In this document: positions 6,625 through 11,760 of the stretch, in pieces
Position numbering within the stretch: the first letter of the stretch is position 1
Layout of the letters: the number at the start of each line of letters is the position of its first letter
Assembly: GCA_018367495.1 (NCBI GenBank)
Contig: JAGZGB010000056.1
Location: forward strand, 1 to 11,760
Reading direction: 5' to 3'
DNA from: Veillonella sp.
GTDB lineage: Bacteria; Bacillota_C; Negativicutes; Veillonellales; Veillonellaceae
Length of the DNA: 11,760 bases
Program-made: the position numbers and the translations under genes
The notes under the pieces: generated by a model
What the model was told of the DNA's origin: nothing
What the model saw: only the letters and a program-made list of their open reading frames with translations
Database searches by the model: none

Positions 6625-6662
6625 ACATCATCATCTCCCTTCAGAGAAATGCACTGATTGTA

Positions 6663-6920
6663 TTAGATGAGATATAAAATATAACCTACGAGTGTAATAG
6701 CAAAAGCCATCAAAAAAGTTATACCATAACCCTCTTTAGTTTTAGGATAGCCAAAAAGTAACGCTTCCCCTAAAAATCCACGACGGTTGAACCAGGAATA
6801 TTTAGTTCTTCGTTGAAACCATTTAGCTTTTCCTTCATTACCTATAATCAGTGCAGTAATAAAAAAAACAATAAATGCCCATATAAAACAAATCAGTATT
6901 TTTAATTCTATAGATAACAA
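6663..6920 (-). CDS. Small two-helix membrane protein, unrecognised (85 aa)
   Basis: I do not recognise this protein. It starts at TTG (6918-6920), supported by AGAGGTGG about four bases upstream; the next in-frame Met is near residue 71. It has a hydrophobic helix at about residues 4-28, a basic, aromatic middle (KAKWFQRRTKYSWFNRRGF, about 31-49), and a second helix at about 65-85 ending at the C-terminus. The layout suggests a hairpin in the cytoplasmic membrane with the charged middle inside. It lies 38 bases upstream of the DASS transporter in the same direction, so it may be a helper of that transporter, though DASS proteins normally work without a partner. Base composition matches its neighbours. 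Confidence 0.75.
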   Translation of the reverse strand: MLSIELKILICFIWAFIVFFITALIIGNEGKAKWFQRRTKYSWFNRRGFLGEALLFGYPKTKEGYGITFLMAFAITLVGYILYLI

Positions 6921-6936
6921 GTGACCACCTCTACTA

Positions 6937-6967
6937 TATATAAAGCACTAGAAGGTTATTTTGTGAA
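6937..6967 (-). promoter_or_regulatory. Weak candidate promoter of the small membrane protein-DASS unit
   Basis: On the minus strand TTCACA (6962-6967, five of six) is followed by TATATA (6937-6942) after 19 bases, or by a TGC-preceded TTTATA after 17. The start would fall just before the ribosome site. The spacing is poor, so confidence is low. Confidence 0.3.
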
Positions 6968-7058
6968 CTCTTGCTCATCACCTAATGACCGATCCGAAAA
7001 GCATTTATTGCAAGTATTCCCTTTTTATGTATATTAACATAATATTAAGGGCTTTTTA

Positions 7059-7098
7059 TTCACCAATAGGTGTACCTATTTAGGTACACCTGGGTGAA
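7059..7098 (-). terminator. Large hairpin after mmdB, no U run
   Basis: Arms AGGTGTACC and GGTACACCT (7068-7076 with 7083-7091) are extended outward by TTCACC with GGTGAA (7059-7064 with 7093-7098) across a small internal loop. It starts 15 bases after the mmdB stop. On the minus strand it is followed by UAAAAAGCCC, so it is not a standard intrinsic terminator; it may protect the mRNA 3' end or act with a factor. Confidence 0.55.
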
Positions 7099-7112
7099 TA
7101 ATTATTAAATTA

Positions 7113-8234
7113 TTAATGATTAGACAACATAGCAAGCATTGTACCCGCCGCTACTGCTGTACCAATAACGCCAGCTACGTTAGGACCCATAGCATGCATG
7201 AGCAAGAAGTTAGCTGGGTTAGCTTTGGCACCTACAACTTGAGATACACGAGCTGCCATTGGAACCGCAGATACACCTGCAGAACCAATAAGTGGATTTG
7301 TTTTACCACCATCTACTAAGTTCATCAATTTACCGAATAATACGCCACCAGCAGTACCACCGATAAATGCAACCAAACCTAAGCAAATAATAAGAATTGT
7401 TTGTACGCTTAAGAAATGTTCCGCACTCATTGTTAAACCAGTACCTGTTGCCAAGAAGATTGTAACAGTGTTGATCAATGCATTTTGAGAAGTATCAGAC
7501 AAACGTTCTGTTACTCCAGATTCACGGAACAAATTACCTAACATCAACATACCTAAAAGAGATGTAATGGAAGGAAGCAATAAGGAAATGAAGATTGTTG
7601 CAACGATTGGGAATACAATTTTTTCAAAACGTGTAACTTCACGCAATTGTTCCATAACAATTTCGCGCTCTTTTTGCGTAGTGAATAATTTCATTACAGG
7701 TGGTTGAATCAACGGTACTAAAGACATATAGGAATATGCAGCAACCGCAATGGCACCTAATAAGTGAGGAGCTAGCTTAGTAGCCAAGTAAATGGATGTA
7801 GGCCCGTCAGCACCACCAATAATACCGATAGCAGCAGCTTCTTGAGCTGTAAAACCAAGCATCATTGCACCACCTAAAGCAACAAATACACCGATTTGTG
7901 CTGCAGCACCTAAAAGCAATGTTTTAGGATTAGCAATAAGTGGACCAAAGTCAGTCATAGCGCCTACACCGAGGAAAATTAAAGGTGGGAAGATCTCTTG
8001 GGAGATACCTGCACTAATAAGTGCCATTACGCCTTCTTCAAACCCATTTCGAGGAATATTAGCAAGTACACAACCAAACGCAATCGGCCCCAACAATAAT
8101 GGTTCAAACTCTTTAGCAAACGCCAAATACAATAGGATCAAACCTACAAGAATCATAATAGCATTGCCTGTTGTAAATGCGAGAAATCCACTATCTGTTA
8201 TAACGGATTGAATCGCAACAGCAAAAGCCTCCAT
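7113..8234 (-). CDS. mmdB: Methylmalonyl-CoA decarboxylase beta subunit (Na+-pumping)
   Basis: 373 residues, strongly hydrophobic, matching the beta subunit of the Na+-transporting carboxylic acid decarboxylase family (OadB/GcdB/MmdB). It removes CO2 from carboxybiotin of MmdC in the membrane and couples this to export of Na+. The key motif GGADGPT lies at 140-146, with Asp143 corresponding to the essential Asp of the Klebsiella Oad[16 protein letters not shown] follows at 168-182, another conserved ion-path segment. The ATG is seven bases behind AAAGGGG. It is the last gene of the mmd operon, 70 bases after mmdC, with a GC-rich hairpin in that gap. The assignment to methylmalonyl-CoA rather than oxaloacetate or glutaconyl-CoA rests on the operon (mmdE, mce). 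Confidence 0.95.
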   Translation of the reverse strand: MEAFAVAIQSVITDSGFLAFTTGNAIMILVGLILLYLAFAKEFEPLLLGPIAFGCVLANIPRNGFEEGVMALISAGISQEIFPPLIFLGVGAMTDFGPLIANPKTLLLGAAAQIGVFVALGGAMMLGFTAQEAAAIGIIGGADGPTSIYLATKLAPHLLGAIAVAAYSYMSLVPLIQPPVMKLFTTQKEREIVMEQLREVTRFEKIVFPIVATIFISLLLPSITSLLGMLMLGNLFRESGVTERLSDTSQNALINTVTIFLATGTGLTMSAEHFLSVQTILIICLGLVAFIGGTAGGVLFGKLMNLVDGGKTNPLIGSAGVSAVPMAARVSQVVGAKANPANFLLMHAMGPNVAGVIGTAVAAGTMLAMLSNH

Positions 8235-8272
8235 ATGCGTTCCCCTTTCACAAATATAAAATTGTTATACGA

Positions 8273-8287
8273 CGCGGCTAAGCCGCG
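8273..8287. repeat. GC-rich hairpin between mmdC and mmdB
   Basis: CGCGGCTAAGCCGCG has seven-base arms around one base (six plus a three-base loop in RNA). It is an island of GC in AT-rich spacer, 17 bases after the mmdC stop and about 39 before mmdB. No U run follows on the minus strand, so it more likely affects mRNA stability or relative subunit output than ends transcription. Confidence 0.6.
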
Positions 8288-8304
8288 CCATATAAAACTT
8301 GGTA

Positions 8305-8688
8305 TTAACCAAGAACGATCATGTCATCGCCAGTAGATACAGTTTGGTTAGCAGCTACGCGAACGTCTGCAACTACAGCATCATGAGGAGCTGCAATTTC
8401 ATTTTGCATTTTCATAGCTTCAAGAATCAACAAAGTTTCGCCTTTTTTAACTGCTTGGCCAGCAGATACTGCTACAGATAAGATTTTACCAGGCATTGGA
8501 GCTTTTACAGTTTCAGCACCTGCTGGAACTGGAGCTGCTGCTTTAGGAGCTGCTGGAGCTGGTGCAGGAGCTGCTTTAGGAGCTGCTGCTGGAGCTGCTT
8601 TAGGAGCCGCTTTAGGAGCTGCTGCTTTTACTTCATTAACTTCTACATCATATGCTGTGCCATTTACTGTAACGTTGAATTTTTTCAT
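8305..8688 (-). CDS. mmdC: Methylmalonyl-CoA decarboxylase gamma subunit (biotin carrier)
   Basis: 127 residues in three parts: a short N-terminal beta segment (1-20, MKKFNVTVNGTAYDVEV), a flexible Ala/Pro/Lys linker (about 21-59) and a biotinyl domain (60-127). The biotin is attached to Lys93 in the EAMKM motif (90-94). The carrier shuttles CO2 from the carboxyltransferase MmdA to the membrane subunit MmdB. The frame could extend to a TTG at 8703, but that codon overlaps the ribosome site GGAGG, eight bases before the ATG at 8688, so 8688 is the start. The linker DNA is built of near-repeats of a 12-base unit. The 100-base gap upstream holds two hairpins. Confidence 0.95.
   Translation of the reverse strand: MKKFNVTVNGTAYDVEVNEVKAAAPKAAPKAAPAAAPKAAPAPAPAAPKAAAPVPAGAETVKAPMPGKILSVAVSAGQAVKKGETLLILEAMKMQNEIAAPHDAVVADVRVAANQTVSTGDDMIVLG
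8531..8627 (-). repeat. Degenerate 12-base repeats coding the Ala/Pro/Lys linker of MmdC
   Basis: On the minus strand units like AAAGCAGCTCCT (Lys-Ala-Ala-Pro) recur with variants GCAGCAGCTCCT and GCACCAGCTCCA. They keep frame and encode the swinging-arm linker. Such repeats can gain or lose units by slippage without harming the reading frame. Confidence 0.75.
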
Positions 8689-8705
8689 TTTAAATTCCTC
8701 CAAAA

Positions 8706-8722
8706 TGTGTAATTTCTACACA
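8706..8722 (-). promoter_or_regulatory. Small hairpin just upstream of the mmdC ribosome site
   Basis: TGTGTA (8706-8711) pairs with TACACA (8717-8722) around five bases. On the minus strand it is followed by UUUU and then GGAGG of mmdC. It could tune mmdC translation or act as a weak attenuator. Confidence 0.35.
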
Positions 8723-8755
8723 ATACTTATAAATTTCTTATACACATATAAATTG

Positions 8756-8774
8756 GATAATCAATTTGATTATC
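8756..8774. repeat. Palindrome between mmdE and mmdC
   Basis: GATAATCAA (8756-8764) and TTGATTATC (8766-8774) are perfect nine-base arms around one base, 15 bases after the mmdE stop. An 11-base part (ATTTGATTATC) recurs at 9376-9386 in the mmdA-mmdD gap. Confidence 0.5.
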
Positions 8775-8788
8775 TAACTGCCAAAATC

Positions 8789-8956
8789 TTATCGATTACC
8801 GCGTAAACGTCCTTCCATTTTCCAATTATAGCTTACGATTGGACGAATATGCGCAATTTGATCAGCGGAATAACCCATTGCCGCTAATGCACCAACGATT
8901 ACTGCTACTACATCTTTAGATGGAGCTTTACCGTTAGTTTTTGTAGCATTGCTCAT
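8789..8956 (-). CDS. mmdE: Methylmalonyl-CoA decarboxylase epsilon subunit (55 aa)
   Basis: A short gene of 55 residues starting MSNATKTNGKAPSKDVVAV and ending GRLRGNR. It closely matches the C-terminus of MmdD over about 42 residues (DVVAVIVGALAAMGYSADQI against EVVAAIVGAIVAMGYSSEQI, and the shared IRP and EGRL), as known for the Veillonella epsilon subunit. It lacks the membrane helix and linker of MmdD. In Veillonella the subunit is reported to stabilise the complex rather than catalyse. The ribosome site AGGAGG (8965-8970) is eight bases before the ATG; the gap to mmdD is 23 bases. Its size and place between mmdD and mmdC mark the operon as methylmalonyl-CoA decarboxylase rather than oxaloacetate decarboxylase. 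Confidence 0.95.
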   Translation of the reverse strand: MSNATKTNGKAPSKDVVAVIVGALAAMGYSADQIAHIRPIVSYNWKMEGRLRGNR

Positions 8957-8979
8957 TACAAATGCCTCCTAAACTCTTA

Positions 8980-9321
8980 TTAACCTCTACCGCTTAAACG
9001 ACCTTCCAAGCGCCATTTAGCACTGGTTGCTGTAGGTCGAATAGATGCAATTTGCTCAGATGAATACCCCATCGCCACAATGGCACCTACGATAGCTGCT
9101 ACTACTTCATCCTCATTTTGAGTAGATGCACTTGGTGTAGCTACTGGAGCAGCCACTGAAGCTGCAACAGGTGCACTTACTTGTTTGTCTTTCTTCTTAG
9201 TCGGATCGATCAAATGAACAATTGTCATCAATATGCCTAAAAGAATCAACACAACAAATACAACTGTCATATTAATGGCCATAATTAACCAAGGATTAGT
9301 AGTAACTGCTTGTCCTTCCAT
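8980..9321 (-). CDS. mmdD: Methylmalonyl-CoA decarboxylase delta subunit
   Basis: 113 residues from the chosen start: a single membrane helix (about 11-36), a basic end to the helix (PTKKKDK), an Ala/Pro/Val/Ser-rich linker (about 47-68) and a conserved C-terminal segment (about 71-113) shared with MmdE. This is the OadG/MmdD layout. The subunit anchors and assembles the complex by holding the soluble carboxyltransferase MmdA to the membrane part. Two in-frame ATGs exist (9325-9327 and 9319-9321). AAAGGGG ends one base before the first but seven before the second, so I chose 9321; the longer form would be 115 residues. It follows mmdA after 73 bases. Confidence 0.92.
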   Translation of the reverse strand: MEGQAVTTNPWLIMAINMTVVFVVLILLGILMTIVHLIDPTKKKDKQVSAPVAASVAAPVATPSASTQNEDEVVAAIVGAIVAMGYSSEQIASIRPTATSAKWRLEGRLSGRG

Positions 9322-9394
9322 AATCATTCCCCTTTCTAAAAAAGTAATAAAGAAAGGTATCTCCCAAACTCGATGATTTGATTATCGAATCGAA

Positions 9395-10924
9395 TTATAA
9401 TGGAATATTACCATGTTTCTTTGGAGCACGGTTTTCGCGTTTGCTAGCAAGCATTGCTAATGCGTTGATAATTGCAGGACGAGTTTGTTTTGGTTCAATA
9501 ACAACATCTACGAAGCCACGTTCAGCAGCTTTGTAAGGAGTTGCAAATTCTTCTACGTATTTAGCTGTCTTAGCATCTTTATCTTCATCTTTTTTGAAGA
9601 TAATATTAGCTGCACCAGCAGGACCCATTACAGCGATTTCAGATGTAGGCCAAGCATATACTTGATCTGCGCCCAAATCTTGGGAACACATAGCGAGGTA
9701 AGAACCGCCGTATGCTTTACGAGTGATAACAGTGATTTTAGGTACTGTAGCTTCAGAATATGCATACAACATTTTAGCACCATGACGAATGATACCGCCC
9801 CATTCTTGATTTGTGCCAGGCAAGAAACCAGGAACGTCAACAAAGTTAACGATTGGAATATTGAAAGCATCACAGAAACGGATGAAACGGGAAGATTTGT
9901 CGGATGCGTTAATATCCAAGCAACCAGCCATTACTTTAGGTTGGTTAGCAATGATACCAACGGATTGACCGTCAAAACGTGCGAAACAAGTGATAATGTT
10001 TGTAGCATAGAATGGTTGTACTTCATAGTATTCGCCATTATCTACAGTAGCAGCGATAACATCTTTCATATCGTATGGCATGTTGCTGTTATCAGGTAAT
10101 AAGCTATTCAACTCTTCGTCTTCACGAGTAGGGTCATCACCAGTATCTACTAAAGGAGCATCTTCCATATTATTGGATGGCAAGAAGCCTAATAAGTAGC
10201 GAATTTGAGCAATGCAATCATCTTCGTCTTCAGCTGCAAAGTGAGCAACACCAGAAACGGAGTTATGAGCCATTGCACCACCAAGATCTTCAGCTGTTAC
10301 TTCTTCACCAGTTACAGATTTGATAACTGCAGGACCAGTGATGAACATTTGAGATGTGTTTTTAACCATGTAAATGAAGTCAGTTAATGCTGGAGAATAT
10401 ACAGCACCACCTGCACATGGTCCCATGATTACGGAAATTTGTGGGATAACGCCAGATGCATTCGTATTTTCAAAGAAAATTTTACCGTAACCTGCAAGAG
10501 CATCTACTGCTTCTTGAATACGAGCACCGCCAGAATCGTTGATACCAACGATAGGAGCACCCATTTTCATTGCTAAACGTTGTACTTTAACGATTTTTGC
10601 CGCATGCATTTCACCAAGAGAACCACCTTCTACAGTGAAGTCTTGTGCGAATGCATATACTAAACGGCCGTCAATAGTACCATAACCAGTTACTACACCT
10701 TCGCCTGGTAACTCTTTCTTTTCTTGACCGAAGTTAACACAACGATGTTTAACAAATTGATCAAGTTCAACGAAAGAGTTATCATCGAATAATTTAGCCA
10801 AACGTTCACGAGCAGTCATTTTGCCTTGAGCATGTTGTTTCTCAACGCGTTTTTCACCGCCACCAGCTTTAACTTTAGCTAGTTTTTCGTGCAATAACTC
10901 GATTTTTTCTTGCACTGTTGCCAT
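9395..10924 (-). CDS. mmdA: Methylmalonyl-CoA decarboxylase alpha subunit (carboxyltransferase)
   Basis: 509 residues with two crotonase-like halves, the usual build of biotin-dependent acyl-CoA carboxyltransferases. It moves the carboxyl group of (S)-methylmalonyl-CoA to biotin on MmdC, releasing propionyl-CoA. Visible signatures are SGGARIQEA (131-139) and [16 protein letters not shown] (168-183) in the N-half, which form the acyl-CoA and oxyanion pocket, and VDVPGFLPG (362-370) with [11 protein letters not shown] (402-412) in the C-half for carboxybiotin. It resembles the PccB beta chain, but the membrane and biotin subunits downstream point to a decarboxylase. The ATG is seven bases behind GGAGG. 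It is the first gene of the mmd operon, with a promoter at 10959-10987. Confidence 0.96.
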   Translation of the reverse strand: MATVQEKIELLHEKLAKVKAGGGEKRVEKQHAQGKMTARERLAKLFDDNSFVELDQFVKHRCVNFGQEKKELPGEGVVTGYGTIDGRLVYAFAQDFTVEGGSLGEMHAAKIVKVQRLAMKMGAPIVGINDSGGARIQEAVDALAGYGKIFFENTNASGVIPQISVIMGPCAGGAVYSPALTDFIYMVKNTSQMFITGPAVIKSVTGEEVTAEDLGGAMAHNSVSGVAHFAAEDEDDCIAQIRYLLGFLPSNNMEDAPLVDTGDDPTREDEELNSLLPDNSNMPYDMKDVIAATVDNGEYYEVQPFYATNIITCFARFDGQSVGIIANQPKVMAGCLDINASDKSSRFIRFCDAFNIPIVNFVDVPGFLPGTNQEWGGIIRHGAKMLYAYSEATVPKITVITRKAYGGSYLAMCSQDLGADQVYAWPTSEIAVMGPAGAANIIFKKDEDKDAKTAKYVEEFATPYKAAERGFVDVVIEPKQTRPAIINALAMLASKRENRAPKKHGNIPL

Positions 10925-10958
10925 TATAGCACCTCCAAATAAAACTTGTTACAGTATC

Positions 10959-10987
10959 ATTTTATTTCATAAATAATTAAAGTTCAA
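10959..10987 (-). promoter_or_regulatory. Promoter of the mmd operon
   Basis: On the minus strand TTGAAC (10982-10987) and TAAAAT (10959-10964) are 17 bases apart, in the 151-base gap between mce and mmdA. The start would be near 10952, giving a leader of about 27 bases. No terminator is seen after mce, so read-through from upstream genes is also likely. Confidence 0.65.
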
Positions 10988-11075
10988 GCATACATACACA
11001 TTTAACATATAACTAGTATTTATATGATTATATATATCTATTACTCATGCATAATGATGTGAATTGGATACTGTA

Positions 11076-11498
11076 TTATTTCATACGTTGACATAATTCA
11101 AGCAATACACCGCCTGTTGCTTTTGGATGTAAGAAAGCAATGGAGGAACCGCCTGCACCGTAACGAGGTTTTTCGTCAATCATACGAACGCCTTTAGCCA
11201 TCAAATCAGCAATAGCATTTTCAATATTATCAACGCGCAATGCAACGTGTTGGATACCATCACGGCCACCATTTTTTTCGATAAATTTACCGATAGGGCC
11301 ATCTGGAGTTGTAGTTTCTAAGAATTCAAGTTCAGCATCGCCACATGGGAAGAAGGATACTTTTACTTTTTGTTCTTCAACCACTTCATCTTCAGGAAGA
11401 TGTTCAATACCCAATGCATTTTTATAGAATTCTTTAGTTGCTGCTAAATCATTAACACCAATACCGATGTGATCCACTTGTAATACTTTAAAAGCCAT
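11076..11498 (-). CDS. mce: Methylmalonyl-CoA epimerase
   Basis: 140 residues, a single-domain vicinal-oxygen-chelate protein made of two beta-alpha-beta3 halves. It interconverts (R)- and (S)-methylmalonyl-CoA, linking the mutase (which makes R) to the decarboxylase (which uses S). The metal ligands appear at His10 (VDHIGIGV), probably Glu58 (AELEFLE), His84 (GIQHVALRV) and Glu134 (LLELCQ). The start ATG lies nine bases behind AAAGGAG. It sits 51 bases after the probable meaB and 151 before mmdA, so all three steps from succinyl-CoA are handled by neighbouring genes. Confidence 0.94.
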   Translation of the reverse strand: MAFKVLQVDHIGIGVNDLAATKEFYKNALGIEHLPEDEVVEEQKVKVSFFPCGDAELEFLETTTPDGPIGKFIEKNGGRDGIQHVALRVDNIENAIADLMAKGVRMIDEKPRYGAGGSSIAFLHPKATGGVLLELCQRMK

Positions 11499-11549
11499 TT
11501 CGATTATCTCCTTTTCAAGGCTAAATCTCTAATGCTATGTAGTCGCCGT

Positions 11550-11760
11550 CTACTTTAGCACGCTTGTCATTACGCCGTTAACAACTGTATATGGATCGCT
11601 TTCGCGTTCATTAACCGCTGCCACTTGGCTATTAAATTCGTCACTTGTAACGATTTTATCCGCTACATAACGACCAATTTGTTCATTAATCATTGCGATG
11701 ATTTCATCACGAGTACGTTCTGCCCGACGAGATTCCAATTCACCAGAATCTTCAAGATAC
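11550..11760 (-). CDS. meaB: C-terminal end of probable MeaB (mutase chaperone GTPase), partial
   Basis: The frame is open from the right window edge to a TAG at 11550-11552, so these 70 codons are the 3' end of a larger gene that starts outside. The peptide runs LEDSGELESRRAER, then an amphipathic helical stretch (about IIAMINEQIGRYVADKI), then ESDPYTVVNGVMTSVL. This fits the C-terminal dimerisation tail of MeaB/ArgK-type G3E GTPases (SGEL-x-RR and DPYT), which protect and reload the B12 cofactor of methylmalonyl-CoA mutase. The place directly before mce agrees. The GTPase motifs themselves lie outside the window, so the name rests on the tail and the neighbours. Confidence 0.72.
   Translation of the reverse strand, partial: YLEDSGELESRRAERTRDEIIAMINEQIGRYVADKIVTSDEFNSQVAAVNERESDPYTVVNGVMTSVLK

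Noticed and set aside
6921..7058. Riboswitch upstream of the small membrane protein-DASS unit
   Set aside because: The leader has no recognisable conserved aptamer core and no terminator stem before the gene.
8531..8627. Repeat array resembling a CRISPR or minisatellite
   Set aside because: The repeats are short, contiguous, in frame and encode the MmdC linker; there are no spacers.
8689..8703. Longer mmdC start at a TTG at 8703
   Set aside because: The TTG overlaps the GGAGG that serves the ATG at 8688; the added residues would just be the translated ribosome site.
9371..9387. Terminator between mmdA and mmdD
   Set aside because: The stem has an A-C mismatch in minus-strand RNA and no U run; the operon must read through to mmdB.
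9485..10099. Plus-strand open frame of 204 codons inside mmdA
   Set aside because: It is antisense to highly conserved mmdA codons; its Cys/Phe/Ser-rich composition is typical of a shadow frame.

Overview
The window looks like chromosomal DNA from a Veillonella-type bacterium (Negativicutes, anaerobic lactate fermenter). The main reason is the complete gene set mmdA-mmdD-mmdE-mmdC-mmdB for the Na+-translocating methylmalonyl-CoA decarboxylase, including the small epsilon subunit MmdE described from Veillonella. The low-GC, strongly AT-rich spacers and conventional sigma-A-like promoters agree. The species cannot be fixed from sequence reading alone.

Layout. Positions 1-526 (minus) hold the start of a lipoprotein gene cut by the window edge. 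It diverges from tmcAL (713-1906, plus), the only plus-strand gene found; everything else is on the minus strand. tmcAL converges on pyrR. Read in the minus direction, lspA (4028-3588), an RluD-type pseudouridine synthase (3534-2611) and pyrR (2472-1951) form a cluster, an order also known from Bacillus, closed by a strong terminator whose stem begins inside the pyrR coding sequence. Upstream lies a 54-residue 2[4Fe-4S] ferredoxin (4301-4137), too small for most ORF callers, with its own promoter and terminator. The gene-free stretch 4302-4814 carries clustered TGATAAT sites and two matching palindromes. Then come a SemiSWEET-like transporter (5078-4815) and a two-gene unit: an 85-residue unrecognised membrane protein (6920-6663) and a DASS/SLC13 anion transporter (6624-5323).

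The right half is the propionate-forming module. In transcription order (right to left) it contains the C-terminal end of a probable meaB (methylmalonyl-CoA mutase chaperone GTPase), mce (methylmalonyl-CoA epimerase), and then, behind a well-formed promoter at 10959-10987, mmdA, mmdD, mmdE, mmdC and mmdB. Together they fit conversion of succinyl-CoA, via (R)- and (S)-methylmalonyl-CoA, to propionyl-CoA and CO2, with decarboxylation driving Na+ export. The DASS transporter just downstream could supply succinate, malate or fumarate to this pathway, and could use the Na+ gradient the decarboxylase makes.

Most of the window is known biology. I did not find a clearly new multi-gene system. The points most worth a second look are the regulatory desert upstream of the ferredoxin, a near-identical terminator core used twice around the SemiSWEET gene (once inside a larger nested stem), the terminator built into the pyrR reading frame, several intercistronic hairpins in the mmd operon, the unrecognised membrane protein paired with the DASS transporter, and a SemiSWEET gene in a genus regarded as largely unable to use sugars.
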